Shown in pieces: positions 16,434 through 25,975 of a stretch of DNA of 64,000 nucleotides. The DNA comes from [Clostridium] symbiosum (GTDB lineage: Bacteria > Bacillota > Clostridia > Lachnospirales > Lachnospiraceae), in NCBI GenBank assembly GCA_036419695.1, contig CP143946.1, forward strand, positions 283,501-347,500, in the 5' to 3' direction. Each line of letters begins with the position of its first letter. Position 1 is the stretch's first letter. The position numbers and the translations under genes were made by a program. The notes below the pieces were generated by a model. The model was not told where the DNA came from, did not search any database, and saw only the letters and a program-made list of their open reading frames with translations.

Positions 16434-17708
16434 GTGATTAAAAAAGAAATGATTGCTATGCTCTTAGCAGGAGGACAAGGCAGCCGGCTTGGCGTTTTGA
16501 CTCAGAAGGTTGCGAAACCCGCAGTTTCATTTGGCGGTAAATACCGTATTATTGATTTTCCGCTCAGTAACTGCATCAATTCCGGAGTAGATACAGTCGG
16601 AGTTTTAACACAATACCAGCCGCTGCGCCTGAATGCGCATATTGGCATTGGTATCCCGTGGGATCTTGACCGTAACGTAGGCGGTGTAACCGTCCTTCCT
16701 CCTTATGAGAAAAGTATTGGAAGTGACTGGTACACCGGAACAGCGAATGCGATCTATCAGAATCTTGAGTACATGGAGAATTACAATCCGGAGTATGTCC
16801 TGATTCTTTCCGGCGACCACATCTACAAGATGGATTATGAGGTAATGCTTGAATATCACAAAGCGAATAATGCAGATGTTACAATTGCTGCCATGCAGGT
16901 TCCGATCGAGGAAGCCAGCCGGTTCGGTATTGTTATTACAGATGACAATAACCGGATTTCGGAGTTTGAGGAGAAACCGGAGAACCCGAGAAGCAACCTG
17001 GCATCGATGGGTATTTATATCTTCAGCTGGCAGGTGCTCAAAGATGCGCTGATTAAGCTGTCGGAAGAACCTGGATGTGATTTTGGAAAACATATTATTC
17101 CGTTCTGCCATTCAGCAGGTAAGAGGATTTTTGCATATGAGTACAACGGATATTGGAAAGATGTTGGGACTTTGGGATCCTACTGGGAAGCCAATATGGA
17201 ATTAATCGATATTATCCCCGAGTTTAACTTATATGAAGAATACTGGAAGATTTATACCAAGAGTGACATTATCCCTCCTCAATACATATCTGAAAATTCA
17301 AAGATTGAGAGAAGTATCATAGGCGAGGGAACGGAAATCTATGGAGAAGTCAGCAATTCTGTGATTGGAGCAGGCGTAACAATCGGAGAAGGCGCCGTAA
17401 TCAAAGATTCCATTATTATGAAGGGAAGTGTAATCGGAGCGGGAGCCGTAGTGGATAAAGCCATCATTGCGGAGGATGTTACGGTTGGAGAAGGCGCAGT
17501 GCTCGGAGAAGGCGAGATGGCACCGAGTAAATATGATCCGAAGGTATATCAGTTTGAACTGGTGGTGGTAGGAGAGCGTTCCACGATTCCCGGCAAGGTC
17601 AGAATCGGAAGGAATACGGCGATTTCCGGAGAGACCACACCGGATGATTACCATGGCGGAGTACTTGAAAGCGGCGATTACATAATAAAGGCAGGTGGAG
17701 TACAATGA
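16434..17708 (+). CDS. glgC: Glucose-1-phosphate adenylyltransferase, catalytic subunit
   Basis: 424 residues. It makes ADP-glucose from ATP and glucose-1-phosphate for glycogen synthesis. The N-terminal nucleotidyltransferase motif is [14 protein letters not shown], with further signatures [22 protein letters not shown] and EFEEKP. The C-terminal third is a left-handed beta-helix of hexapeptide repeats ([16 protein letters not shown]). GTG 16434 is chosen because GAGGGGTGA lies just upstream and the promoter is at 16356-16384; a longer in-frame ATG at 16296 is upstream of the promoter. It overlaps glgD by four bases. No glycogen synthase gene is in the window. Confidence 0.93.
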   Translation: MIKKEMIAMLLAGGQGSRLGVLTQKVAKPAVSFGGKYRIIDFPLSNCINSGVDTVGVLTQYQPLRLNAHIGIGIPWDLDRNVGGVTVLPPYEKSIGSDWYTGTANAIYQNLEYMENYNPEYVLILSGDHIYKMDYEVMLEYHKANNADVTIAAMQVPIEEASRFGIVITDDNNRISEFEEKPENPRSNLASMGIYIFSWQVLKDALIKLSEEPGCDFGKHIIPFCHSAGKRIFAYEYNGYWKDVGTLGSYWEANMELIDIIPEFNLYEEYWKIYTKSDIIPPQYISENSKIERSIIGEGTEIYGEVSNSVIGAGVTIGEGAVIKDSIIMKGSVIGAGAVVDKAIIAEDVTVGEGAVLGEGEMAPSKYDPKVYQFELVVVGERSTIPGKVRIGRNTAISGETTPDDYHGGVLESGDYIIKAGGVQ

Positions 17709-18826
17709 GAGCAATTGGTATTGTTTTAGCAGGCGGCAACAGCAAGAGAATGAGAGAGTTATCCAATAAGAGAGCGATCGCTGCAATGCCTATCGCAGGC
17801 AGCTACCGCAGTGTCGATTTTGCTCTGAGTAACATGAGCAACTCCCATATCCAGAGTGTTGCAGTGCTTACACAGTATAATTCCCGATCCCTGAATGAAC
17901 ACCTCAGCTCTTCCAAATGGTGGGATTTCGGAAGAAAACAGGGCGGCATGTATGTGTTCACGCCTACAATCACGGCGGAGAGCAGCGACTGGTACAGAGG
18001 AACGGCAGACGCCCTCTTCCAGAACCTGGATTTTCTGAAGAAAAGCCACGAGCCTTATGTAGTTCTTGCCAGCGGCGACGGAGTCTATAAACTTGATTAT
18101 AATAAAGTACTTGAATATCATATTGAGAAGAAAGCAGACATCACGGTAGTATGCAAAGAGATGGGGCCGGAGGCCGATGTCACAAGATTCGGTCTTGTGA
18201 AGACCAACGACGACGGCCGTATCACCGATTTTGAAGAGAAACCGATGGTTGCCACCTCCAACACGATTTCCTGCGGTATTTATGTAATACGCAGACGGCA
18301 GCTCATTGAGCTGATCGAGCGTTGCGCAGCGGAAGACAGATATGACTTTGTCACGGACATTCTGGTGCGTTATAAGAATCTGAAGCGTATTTATGCATAT
18401 AAGCTGGGGACTTACTGGAACAATATCGCTTCTGTAGACGCATACTACAAGACGAACATGGATTTCTTGAAACCGGAAGTAAGACATTATTTCTTTAAAG
18501 AGTATCCGGAGATTTATTCCAAAGTAGACGATCTGCCTCCGGCAAAATACAATCCGGGCGCGGTAGTCAGGAACAGCCTCGTATCCAGCGGATGTATCCT
18601 GAACGGAACGGTGGAGAATTCAGTTCTTTTTAAGAAGGTTTATGTTGGCAACAACTGCGTAATCAAGAATTCAATCATTTTAAACGACGTATATATTGGG
18701 GATAACACTGTAATCGAAAACTGTGTTGTGGAGAGCCGCGATACCATCCGCGCCAACACAACGCACATCGGTACACCGGACAACTTAAAGATTGTCATCG
18801 AGAAGAACGAGCGATTTACATTATAA
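17705..18826 (+). CDS. glgD: Glucose-1-phosphate adenylyltransferase, GlgD subunit
   Basis: 373 residues, shorter than GlgC, as usual for GlgD. The loop reads [14 protein letters not shown] in place of the GlgC G-G-Q-G-S-R-L, so the key Gly-Gly-x-Gly nucleotide site is altered. It is thought to form a hetero-oligomer with GlgC and modulate its activity rather than catalyse strongly on its own. The C-terminal hexapeptide beta-helix is retained ([21 protein letters not shown]). ATGA overlap with glgC indicates coupled, near-equimolar expression. Confidence 0.92.
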   Translation: MRAIGIVLAGGNSKRMRELSNKRAIAAMPIAGSYRSVDFALSNMSNSHIQSVAVLTQYNSRSLNEHLSSSKWWDFGRKQGGMYVFTPTITAESSDWYRGTADALFQNLDFLKKSHEPYVVLASGDGVYKLDYNKVLEYHIEKKADITVVCKEMGPEADVTRFGLVKTNDDGRITDFEEKPMVATSNTISCGIYVIRRRQLIELIERCAAEDRYDFVTDILVRYKNLKRIYAYKLGTYWNNIASVDAYYKTNMDFLKPEVRHYFFKEYPEIYSKVDDLPPAKYNPGAVVRNSLVSSGCILNGTVENSVLFKKVYVGNNCVIKNSIILNDVYIGDNTVIENCVVESRDTIRANTTHIGTPDNLKIVIEKNERFTL

Positions 18827-18853
18827 TGAACAGACGGGAGAGGGGTTAGATTT

Positions 18854-19144
18854 ATGCAGATTACGGACGTAAGAGTAAGAAGAATTGAAAAAGAAGGCAA
18901 GATGAAGGCCATCGTATCCATTACGCTGGACAATGAATTTGTAGTCCACGATATCAAAGTGATAGAGGGGGAGAAGGGACTGTTCATCGCAATGCCTAGC
19001 CGCAAAGCTGCGGACGGTGAATACCGTGATATCGCGCATCCGATTAATTCCTGTACGCGCGACATGATTCAGAGTATTATTCTTGCCAAATATGAAGCAA
19101 CTGCCCTGGAAATGGCTGACGAAGAGGCACACGAGCAGGCTTGA
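18854..19144 (+). CDS. spoVG: Septation/sporulation regulator SpoVG
   Basis: 96 residues, family-typical. It begins [20 protein letters not shown] and has the conserved core [29 protein letters not shown] and a late helix. SpoVG proteins bind nucleic acids and, in Bacillus and relatives, affect asymmetric septation, capsule and virulence genes. It follows glgD by 27 bases with GAGAGGGG before ATG, so it is probably read from the glgC promoter as well. A GC-rich terminator follows. Confidence 0.95.
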   Translation: MQITDVRVRRIEKEGKMKAIVSITLDNEFVVHDIKVIEGEKGLFIAMPSRKAADGEYRDIAHPINSCTRDMIQSIILAKYEATALEMADEEAHEQA

Positions 19145-19196
19145 CAGGTGCATAGATACGAGAAATACGTGAAAATTGCATAAATATGAAAGAAAT

Positions 19197-19234
19197 TGCC
19201 CCGGGGTGCTGGACAAAGCAGCCGGGGCGTTTTA
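19197..19234 (+). terminator. Rho-independent terminator after spoVG
   Basis: GCCCCGG (19198-19204) pairs with CCGGGGC (19222-19228), with an inner GCT/AGC extension, followed by GTTTTATT. Confidence 0.85.
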
Positions 19235-19256
19235 TTATATTATTTATATAAAAAAA

Positions 19257-19270
19257 TTCGCGTATGCGAA
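19257..19270. promoter_or_regulatory. Short palindrome before the NhaC gene
   Basis: TTCGCGTATGCGAA, a 5-bp perfect inverted repeat with a four-base centre, lies 24 bases before the antiporter ATG. It is downstream of an AT-rich stretch that could hold a -10 box. It may be an operator or a small leader hairpin. Confidence 0.35.
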
Positions 19271-19293
19271 AATAAAACCAGGGGGACTATAAT

Positions 19294-20790
19294 ATGAGCG
19301 GTACTATATTTGCACTGATTCCGCCAATCGTAGCAATCGCGCTGGCGTTGATTACGAAAGAGGTTTATCTGTCACTGTTGATTGGAATCCTGTCGGGCGC
19401 ATTTCTCTTTACCGGACTGAACCCGATTCACGCGGTTGAAACCGTGATTGCTATTATGGGGGACAAGATTGGAGGCAACGTCAACATTCTTCTGTTCCTG
19501 TCATTTCTCGGAATTGTTGTGGCCCTGATTACCAAATCAGGAGCATCCAGGGCATACGGAGAGTGGGCGGCCCACTCCATCAAAAGCAGAAAAGGCGCGC
19601 TCCTTGCCACCATGTTTCTGGGTTCCCTGATTTTCGTGGATGACTACTTTAACTGTCTGACCGTTGGAACCGTTATGCGTCCGGTTACGGACAAACATAA
19701 GATAACGAGGGCGAAGCTGGCTTACATTATCGATGCCACGGCCGCTCCTATCTGTATTATTGCGCCGATATCAAGCTGGGCTGCGGCAGTAGGTTCCTCT
19801 CTTCCGGAGGACAGCGGCGTGGACGGGTTCGGACTGTTTCTGAGGACGATTCCGTTTAACCTGTATGCTATCCTGACAATTATCTTTATGCTGTTCATTA
19901 TCATCGGGGGATTTGATTTCTCCGCTATGAGAAAGTATAACGAACGGGTGGAGCGGGAAGGTAAAGAAAAGACCATCGATGCGGATGCGGTCACCATTGC
20001 AGGCAACGGCAAGGTAATCGATCTGGTTGCTCCGATCCTGATACTGATTGCATTCTGTGTCAGCGGTATGCTGTATACGGGAGGAATTATGGACGGCGTC
20101 GGAATCGTCGAGGCGTTTGCCAACTGTGATTCCGCACTGAGCCTGGTGCTTGGCTCCTTCTTTACACTGGTGTTTATCTTTATCTTCTACCTGGTGAGAA
20201 AAGTCATCCATTTCAGTGAATTCTGCGAGAGCTTTACCATCGGTATCAAAGCAATGATTCCGGCCATTATGATTCTGTGCCTGGCATGGACCCTGTCCGG
20301 TATCTGCAGCGCCGATTATCTGAATATTGGCGGTTATGTCGGTTCCGTTGTCGGCGGAAGCGCCCTGGTGGGAGCTCTGATGCCCGCCATCATGTTCCTG
20401 GTAGCTTGCGGACTGGCATTCTCCACAGGAACTTCCTGGGGAACATTCGGCATTCTGATTCCTATCGCTTTTGCAGTGGTAGGTCCGGAAAATATGAACT
20501 CACTGACCATCTCCACATCGGCTATCCTGGCCGGAGCGGTCTGCGGCGATCACGTTTCACCGATCTCCGATACGACGATTCTGGCATCGGCCGGAGCGCA
20601 GTGTGACCATATTAACCACGTTTCCACGCAGATTCCTTATGTTCTCTGCGTAGCCGGATGCTGTGTCATCGGATATCTGGCGGCCGGCATTACCCAGAAC
20701 GGCTGGATTGGCACCCTGACAGGCCTCGCCGCCCTTACCATCGTCCTGATTATCCTGGACCGCAGAAATAATCCGAAGTTCGCGCGGTGA
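19294..20790 (+). CDS. NhaC-family Na+/H+ antiporter
   Basis: 498 residues with about twelve membrane helices. Characteristic motifs: VDDYFNCLTVGTVMRPVTDKH with charged residues inside a helix, DATAAPICIIAPISSWAA, ATSGTSWGTFGIL-like TGTSWGTFG, and GDHVSPISDTTILASAGAQCDH. These are typical of NhaC/YheL-type antiporters. It exchanges external protons for Na+ or exchanges small organic acids; the exact ions are not predictable. ATG has GGGGG upstream. It is a single-gene unit preceded by a terminator and followed by spoVT with its own promoter. Confidence 0.9.
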   Translation: MSGTIFALIPPIVAIALALITKEVYLSLLIGILSGAFLFTGLNPIHAVETVIAIMGDKIGGNVNILLFLSFLGIVVALITKSGASRAYGEWAAHSIKSRKGALLATMFLGSLIFVDDYFNCLTVGTVMRPVTDKHKITRAKLAYIIDATAAPICIIAPISSWAAAVGSSLPEDSGVDGFGLFLRTIPFNLYAILTIIFMLFIIIGGFDFSAMRKYNERVEREGKEKTIDADAVTIAGNGKVIDLVAPILILIAFCVSGMLYTGGIMDGVGIVEAFANCDSALSLVLGSFFTLVFIFIFYLVRKVIHFSEFCESFTIGIKAMIPAIMILCLAWTLSGICSADYLNIGGYVGSVVGGSALVGALMPAIMFLVACGLAFSTGTSWGTFGILIPIAFAVVGPENMNSLTISTSAILAGAVCGDHVSPISDTTILASAGAQCDHINHVSTQIPYVLCVAGCCVIGYLAAGITQNGWIGTLTGLAALTIVLIILDRRNNPKFAR

Positions 20791-20866
20791 CATGGCGGTT
20801 ACGCTGATTAAATGTAAACACTGAAAAAAAGAACCCGCTGTATTCGAATTATAATTTAATTTGCTG

Positions 20867-20895
20867 GTATAAATTCCTCTGTTTTACAGATACTA
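20867..20895 (+). promoter_or_regulatory. Candidate sigma-G/sigma-F promoter of spoVT
   Basis: GTATA (20867-20871) and GATACTA (20889-20895), 17 bases apart, fit the forespore consensus G-x-ATR / CATxxTA with one mismatch in the -10. In Bacillus spoVT is transcribed by sigma-G. Confidence 0.5.
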
Positions 20896-20952
20896 CATTT
20901 ATGCAAAACGATACAGATAAATGTGGAAAATGTAAGATGGAGGAATTTTTGT

Positions 20953-21501
20953 ATGAAAGCTACAGGTATAGTCAGAAGAATTGATGATTTGGGCAGGGTG
21001 GTAATTCCTAAGGAAATCCGCCGGACTCTCAGACTCAGGGAAGGTACTCCGCTTGAAATATTTACGGACAGAGAAGGAGAAATAATCCTTAAGAAATATT
21101 CGCCGATGGTAGAGCTGGCCGCATTTGCCGTTCAGTACGCGGAGGCAATGGCTCAGTCCACCGGACTTATGGTATGCATCACAGACCGTGATCAGGTGAT
21201 CGCAGTATCGGGAGGCCCCAAAAAGGATTACCTTCAGAAGCCGGTCAGCAGACAGCTTGAGAATGCAATCACGGAGCGTATGACAATCACAGCAGTGAAA
21301 GAGGACAAGAATTTTATCACTGTTGTAACAGAAGAACCGGAAGGAACTACGGCTCAGGTTGTAGTTCCGATTATCTGTGAGGGAGACGCAATCGGAGCGG
21401 TTGTAATCCTTGGAAGAGAACCGAGAACCAGATTTGGTGATACGGAAGTGAAGCTTGCGGCTACGGCAGCAGGATTCCTGGGTAGACAGATGGAAGGGTA
21501 A
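20953..21501 (+). CDS. spoVT: Stage V sporulation protein T
   Basis: 182 residues. The N-terminal ~50 form an AbrB swapped-hairpin DNA-binding domain (MKATGIVRRIDDLGRVVIPK, then RRTLRLREGTPLEIF). The remainder is a GAF-like domain, as in SpoVT rather than the short AbrB. In spore formers it regulates forespore genes of the sigma-G regulon. ATG 20953 is preferred because GGAGG lies upstream at the right spacing; an in-frame ATG at 20923 precedes that site. A forespore-type promoter lies about 60 bases upstream. Confidence 0.92.
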   Translation: MKATGIVRRIDDLGRVVIPKEIRRTLRLREGTPLEIFTDREGEIILKKYSPMVELAAFAVQYAEAMAQSTGLMVCITDRDQVIAVSGGPKKDYLQKPVSRQLENAITERMTITAVKEDKNFITVVTEEPEGTTAQVVVPIICEGDAIGAVVILGREPRTRFGDTEVKLAATAAGFLGRQMEG

Positions 21502-21589
21502 ATTGAACCAGGTGAAAAATCCATATGAGTTGGTACATTATTGTTCACACTGCAGCCAGAGGGCGGCTGTGATGTGAACGGTGATGACG

Positions 21590-21615
21590 GGGGGCCGCAT
21601 TCCGTGGCCCTTTTT
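21590..21615 (+). terminator. Rho-independent terminator after spoVT
   Basis: GGGCCGC pairs with GTGGCCC (one G-T pair), followed by TTTTT. Confidence 0.8.
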
Positions 21616-21712
21616 CCGATTCCGCCTGCTTCTCCTTGATTTTCCCAAAAAGATGGGATAAACTTATCAATAGGACAAGATTTGGGGAAAATCCTTTTTT
21701 TATATTTTTAAA

Positions 21713-21741
21713 TTGATACGTGGTATATTACAGGCTATTAT
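21713..21741 (+). promoter_or_regulatory. Promoter of the GntR regulator gene
   Basis: TTGATA (21713-21718) and TATTAT (21736-21741) with a 17-base spacer, 45 bases before the regulator ATG. Confidence 0.65.
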
Positions 21742-21786
21742 ATCGGGCAGAGGAAATCTGCTTATACATATTGAGGAAGGATACGT

Positions 21787-22536
21787 ATGGGAAGAAAAAA
21801 GGAGTTAAAGAAAGATCAGGATGATGACCTTATGGAAATCAGGGAACCGGAGGAAGGGAAGAAAGAGACACTGGTGGATATTATCTGCAGGAACATCCGC
21901 AGGGATATTATAGTAGGCGAGCTTACCCCCGGAGAAAAGGTAATGGCGAAGGAACTGGCTGAGAGGTACGGTACATCGGAAACACCGGTAAAGCTGGCGC
22001 TGAACCGCATGATTTCAGAGGAAGTTGTAGAAAATTTCCCCAGGCAGGGAATGGTAATCAAGCCCATTACAATCTCTGATGCGGAAGAGATATTCGATCT
22101 GCGCTTAATGATGGATCTCTATTATACAAAACAGATTATTGAGGCGGTGAAGGTCAATAAGACACTGCGCAGGGAACTGGAGCAGAATATTGAGGAACAT
22201 GAAGAGATAATGAAAAAGTTTATCGACACAAACGACGTGGAACTGTTTCTCCAGGATTACAACCATGACTATGAATTTCACAGAATATATCTGAAGTGTT
22301 CCGGCAATCAAAAGCTGGTGGGGATGTATAAGCGGATCAATCCGTTTATCTATTCCAATTACATTTTCCGCCGTCAGTCGAAGGAGAAGGATATGGCGGG
22401 CCTGGAGGAACACAAGGCGATTTTCAATGCAATTGTGGATGGGGATGAGGAACGCCTGAGAGAGTGTATCAGAATACATATGCAAAATGCAATAAAGTCA
22501 ATTACGGTAATTATGAAGTGCGAAAGAATTAAATAA
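21787..22536 (+). CDS. GntR-family (FadR/FCD type) transcriptional regulator
   Basis: 249 residues. After a charged N-terminal tail, the winged helix spans ~25-90 (IICRNIRRDIIVGELTPGEK, AKELAERYGTSETPVKLALN). The C-terminal all-helical FCD domain has metal-ligand positions near DYNHDYEFHRIYLKCSGN and HKAIFNAIVDGD. FCD regulators typically bind hexuronates, gluconate or other carboxylates, matching the sugar-acid genes just downstream. It is most likely the local repressor. AGGAAGG precedes ATG. It has its own terminator, so it is not co-transcribed with the kinase gene. Confidence 0.93.
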   Translation: MGRKKELKKDQDDDLMEIREPEEGKKETLVDIICRNIRRDIIVGELTPGEKVMAKELAERYGTSETPVKLALNRMISEEVVENFPRQGMVIKPITISDAEEIFDLRLMMDLYYTKQIIEAVKVNKTLRRELEQNIEEHEEIMKKFIDTNDVELFLQDYNHDYEFHRIYLKCSGNQKLVGMYKRINPFIYSNYIFRRQSKEKDMAGLEEHKAIFNAIVDGDEERLRECIRIHMQNAIKSITVIMKCERIK

Positions 22537-22557
22537 AGTCACGGACCGGATGAAGAA

Positions 22558-22602
22558 GTGCAGCGATTGATTCTCAAAAGAGGATCATCCGCTGCATTTT
22601 TT
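22558..22602 (+). terminator. Rho-independent terminator after the GntR gene
   Basis: TGCAGCG pairs with CGCTGCA, enclosing GATTCTC/GAGGATC, followed by six T. Confidence 0.85.
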
Positions 22603-22678
22603 GCATGTTTGTGAAGAAACTGTGAAATATAGACAAAAATATTAATTATTTTTAGGAGTTTTAACGCTATTTTTTTGA

Positions 22679-22728
22679 TTGAAAATAGGATAGAATTTTT
22701 AATATACAAAATAAAATTTTATTTTTGT
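22679..22728 (+). promoter_or_regulatory. Sugar-acid operon promoter with overlapping palindrome
   Basis: TTGAAA (22679-22684) and TATACA (22703-22708) have an 18-base spacer. Starting at the -10 end, 22706-22728 reads as a near-perfect palindrome centred on AAATAAAATTTTATTT. It is well placed for repression, and the adjacent GntR regulator is the obvious candidate. The extreme AT content means the palindrome could be fortuitous. Confidence 0.45.
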
Positions 22729-22778
22729 TATAAAAAATTTTTTTGAGGAAAATAACAGACGGAAGGATAGACGGTGAT

Positions 22779-24197
22779 ATGAAAATACTGGTTTTGGAAT
22801 CATCGACATCGTCGGCAAAAGCAATGCTTTATGATACAGATAAAAAGCAGTCTTTTGTAAGGACGAGACCGTATCCGGGAATGTTTGATAATGCAACCGT
22901 TCACAATGCTCAGACTGTTTTTGAAGAGACTCTGTCAGTTGCCAGAGAACTGCTGGATGGCCGTACGGACGTTGACATGATATCACTTGGGGGAACATGG
23001 CATTCTCTTTGCCTGATGGATTCGGAGATGAATCCCATGACACCGGTGCTTCCATGGTGCTATACTGGAGCTTCCGGTCTATGCAGGGAAATCAGGCAGG
23101 AGCAGGATTATGTCCGCAGTTATTACCATAAGACGGGATGCATGGTAAATGCAATTTATCCGTTTTTTAAACTTCGGATGTTTAAGAACATGGGATTTGA
23201 CTTAAGCCAATATATAGCGGCGGGACAGAATGTATACAATACATACAGAATGACGGGCAGGAAAGCTGCGACGGAATGTGTGGCTTCGGGAACAGGCCTG
23301 ATGAACATTTATACGAAGCAATATGAACCGGATTTATTGCGGGAGCTGGGAATTACCGAAGATTCCCTGCCGGAGATTGTACCTTATGACAGAATATATC
23401 CCCTGACGAAAGAAGCCGCATCTTATCTGGGACTGAAGGAAGGGACGCCCGTGATTCCATCCAATTCGGACGGCGGGTTAAACCAGATTGGGGTCGGCGC
23501 CCTGAAAAAGGGTGTTATGACATTCTCAGTGGGAACCAGCGGAGCTATCCGCCTGACTACATCAAAGCCGATTATTCCGGACGAGCCTTCTACATGGTGT
23601 TACTTATCACCAAAGTCATGGATGTCGGGTGCAGCTACCTCGGGGGCCTGCAATTGTATCGACTGGTTCAAAGAGAAATTTGCAAAAGCGGAGTCATATG
23701 CGAACCTGGAGACGGGATTTAATACAGACAGCGAATCACCCGTATTTCTGCCGTTTGTGTTTGGGGAACGGTGTCCGGGATGGAATGATGACAGGCATGG
23801 TGTGTTTGAGAATCTCAGTGCTTCCAGCACGGTTCAGGATTTATACAGGGCGGTGCAGGAAGGAGTTTTATTCAATCTATTTCAATGCTATGAGACACTG
23901 ACGGCGGTCAACGGTGTGCCGGAACATATTAAACTGTCCGGAGGAATACTCAATTCGCCGCGCTGGACACAGATGTGCGCCGATATTTTTGAAAAAGATA
24001 TGGAAGTGGATAAGCTGGCTCAAAGCTCTCTGATGGGAGGCGTGGTTCTTGCCATGGAATTGGCCGGAGAGATAAACAGTGTTGAAGATTTCAGGGTGGA
24101 GCCGGTTTCGGTGATTAAACCGAATCCGCACCGTGGGGAAATCTACAGAAAGCGATATCAGAATTATTTGGAATGTTACCGAACATTTATCAAATAA
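22779..24197 (+). CDS. FGGY-family carbohydrate kinase
   Basis: 472 residues. The opening MKILVLESSTSSAKAMLYD is the first phosphate-binding motif of sugar kinases. Further motifs are GTWHSLCLMD, SNSDGGLNQIGVGAL, TFSVGTSGAIR and HIKLSGGILNSPRWTQM. The family phosphorylates gluconate, xylulose, glycerol and related polyols with ATP. The neighbourhood of sugar-acid genes and gnd favours a gluconate- or keto-acid-like substrate, but this is inference. ATG 22779 is chosen: GGAAGGA and GGTGAT lie upstream, while the in-frame ATG 22743 has none. The TRAP binding-protein gene starts 50 bases later. Confidence 0.88.
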   Translation: MKILVLESSTSSAKAMLYDTDKKQSFVRTRPYPGMFDNATVHNAQTVFEETLSVARELLDGRTDVDMISLGGTWHSLCLMDSEMNPMTPVLPWCYTGASGLCREIRQEQDYVRSYYHKTGCMVNAIYPFFKLRMFKNMGFDLSQYIAAGQNVYNTYRMTGRKAATECVASGTGLMNIYTKQYEPDLLRELGITEDSLPEIVPYDRIYPLTKEAASYLGLKEGTPVIPSNSDGGLNQIGVGALKKGVMTFSVGTSGAIRLTTSKPIIPDEPSTWCYLSPKSWMSGAATSGACNCIDWFKEKFAKAESYANLETGFNTDSESPVFLPFVFGERCPGWNDDRHGVFENLSASSTVQDLYRAVQEGVLFNLFQCYETLTAVNGVPEHIKLSGGILNSPRWTQMCADIFEKDMEVDKLAQSSLMGGVVLAMELAGEINSVEDFRVEPVSVIKPNPHRGEIYRKRYQNYLECYRTFIK

Positions 24198-24247
24198 AAA
24201 CAATTTCTGCCTGAAAGCAGAAAAAAATAAAAAAGGAGAGAGAAGAT

Positions 24248-25327
24248 ATGAAGTTGAAAAAAGTATTAGCATTAACATTGGCAGCATCTATGGTGATGGG
24301 AATGACAGGGTGCGGTAAGAAGGAAGCACCGGCAGGTGAAACAGCAGCACCGGCGGGCGATACGGCGGCACCGGCAGGCGATACGGCTTCAGAAGAAGCA
24401 GGTACATCCGGTGACGTAATTAATTTCCAGTTGTCTTTAGTTGACCCGGAGACATCCCCTTACGGAAAAGGTGCAAAAAAGATTGCTGAGGAAGTAGACA
24501 AGGCGACAAACGGAAGAATTAAGATCACGGTAAACGCAGGAGGAGCGCTCGGCGGAGAAAGAGATACAATTGAGCTGGCAATGTCCAATAACCTGGATAT
24601 CGCAACGGCAGCCAACTCCGTACTGACCAACTTCATCCCGAATATGAACATTCTGGATCAGGCTTATCTCTGGACAGATGTTGAACAGGCACACGCAGCG
24701 GTAGACGGAGCTTTAGGTGACCTTATCAAGAGAGATGCCGAGAAACTGGGCCTTCATGTAATCGGATTTATGGAGTCCGGCTTCAGGGATACGTTCTCAA
24801 CGAAACCAATTGAGAGCATTGACGATTTTAAGGGCATTACCATCCGTACCATGGAGAACAAATATCATCAGGCAGCATTTAAAGCATTCGGCGCTATGCC
24901 AATCGCAATGAACTACAATGACGTATTCACAGCTCTTCAGCAGGGAACCATCGATGCGGCTGAGAATGCACTCTGCAACTGCTGGAACTCCGGATACTAT
25001 GAAGTGACAAAAGACATTACAAAGACACAGCATGCATTCGTATACATTGTTCTCTGCATGTCCGACAAAGCTTGGCAGCAGATTCCGGAAGACTTACGCC
25101 AGCCATTCCTTGATGCGGTTCAGAGAGGCGTTGAGGCTGAGAGACAGTACTTAGTCGAAGAGAATGCAGAAGCTGAGAAGAAATTAATTGAAGCAGGCGT
25201 TACCATGCATGATATTAATGTAGAAGAACTTCAGGCTGCATACAAGGTTCAGGCTGAAAAGGAAGGATTTACGTTTGATCCGGAATGGCAGGCAGCTGTT
25301 GATGAGGCAATTGCTTCCGTAAAATAA
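24248..25327 (+). CDS. TRAP transporter substrate-binding lipoprotein (DctP family)
   Basis: 359 residues. The lipoprotein signal has Lys-rich n-region, hydrophobic core and lipobox MTGC, with the lipidated Cys at 22. It is followed by an Ala/Pro/Gly linker made of three imperfect repeats (APAGETA, APAGDTA, APAGDTA). The DctP fold follows: GGALGGERDTIELA, GFMESGFRDTFSTKPIES, and IRTMENKYHQAAFKAFGA, where the conserved Arg would hold a substrate carboxylate. It binds an organic or sugar acid outside the membrane and delivers it to the two permease subunits encoded next. A hairpin separates it from them. Confidence 0.95.
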   Translation: MKLKKVLALTLAASMVMGMTGCGKKEAPAGETAAPAGDTAAPAGDTASEEAGTSGDVINFQLSLVDPETSPYGKGAKKIAEEVDKATNGRIKITVNAGGALGGERDTIELAMSNNLDIATAANSVLTNFIPNMNILDQAYLWTDVEQAHAAVDGALGDLIKRDAEKLGLHVIGFMESGFRDTFSTKPIESIDDFKGITIRTMENKYHQAAFKAFGAMPIAMNYNDVFTALQQGTIDAAENALCNCWNSGYYEVTKDITKTQHAFVYIVLCMSDKAWQQIPEDLRQPFLDAVQRGVEAERQYLVEENAEAEKKLIEAGVTMHDINVEELQAAYKVQAEKEGFTFDPEWQAAVDEAIASVK

Positions 25328-25338
25328 GACATATTTGT

Positions 25339-25371
25339 AAGGCCGGCGGATCTTTTAATCGGCCGGCCTTT
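25339..25371 (+). terminator. Hairpin between the binding-protein and permease genes
   Basis: AAGGCCGGC pairs with GCCGGCCTT. Only two T follow directly, so it probably acts as a partial terminator or 3' stabiliser, giving more binding protein than permease. Confidence 0.6.
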
Positions 25372-25390
25372 AAAGTCAGAGGTGATGACA

Positions 25391-25975
25391 ATGAAAAAAA
25401 CAAACTATTTGCAGAAAATGGAAGACGTGATAATTGTTATAACATTTATTGTCATGACATTATCAGCTTTTCTCCAGGTTTGTAACAGGAATATCACAAA
25501 GATACCCGTTACAGGATTTGAAGAATTATCAAAATACTGCATGATTTACATGGTTCTGCTGGGAACCGAGATGGGGCTTAGGGATGGGACCCAGATTGCA
25601 GTGACGGCGCTGCAGGATAAACTAAAAGGAAGAGCAAGACTTATAATATTAATACTCATTAAAGCTGTGTTAATTCTCTTTGCAGCAGTTATGTTTTATC
25701 AGTCCATCGCCCTGTGTGAGATACAGTTACGATCGGGCCAGACTTCACCGGGACTTGGCGTTCCTATGGTGGTTCCCTATTTTGCCTTGCTGTTGTCCTT
25801 TGGAATTATTACCATTGTGCAGACTGTCGGAGTGATTCAGATGCTGATTGCATTTGTAAAGGGAAATACGGCAAAATATGAATTTGTAGACCTTTCTATG
25901 GACAATGCGGAAAAGCTTGTGAAAGAGGAAGAAGAGAAGTTAAAGAGTGATATGAAGGGAGGCGGAAAGGCATGA
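25391..25975 (+). CDS. TRAP transporter small permease (DctQ family)
   Basis: 194 residues with four membrane helices, the usual DctQ topology: helices near 12-32, 45-65, 85-110 and 125-150, with RNITKIPVTGFEELSKY and GLRDGTQIAV between them. The C-terminal tail is unusually long and highly charged (KLVKEEEEKLKSDMKGGGK). ATG 25391 has AGAGGTGATG upstream; a GTG and ATG at 25382-25387 fall in that site. It overlaps the large permease gene by four bases. Confidence 0.92.
   Translation: MKKTNYLQKMEDVIIVITFIVMTLSAFLQVCNRNITKIPVTGFEELSKYCMIYMVLLGTEMGLRDGTQIAVTALQDKLKGRARLIILILIKAVLILFAAVMFYQSIALCEIQLRSGQTSPGLGVPMVVPYFALLLSFGIITIVQTVGVIQMLIAFVKGNTAKYEFVDLSMDNAEKLVKEEEEKLKSDMKGGGKA

Noticed and set aside
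25382..25390. Earlier start of the DctQ gene at GTG 25382 or ATG 25385
   Set aside because: These codons are part of the ribosome site AGAGGTGATG for ATG 25391.
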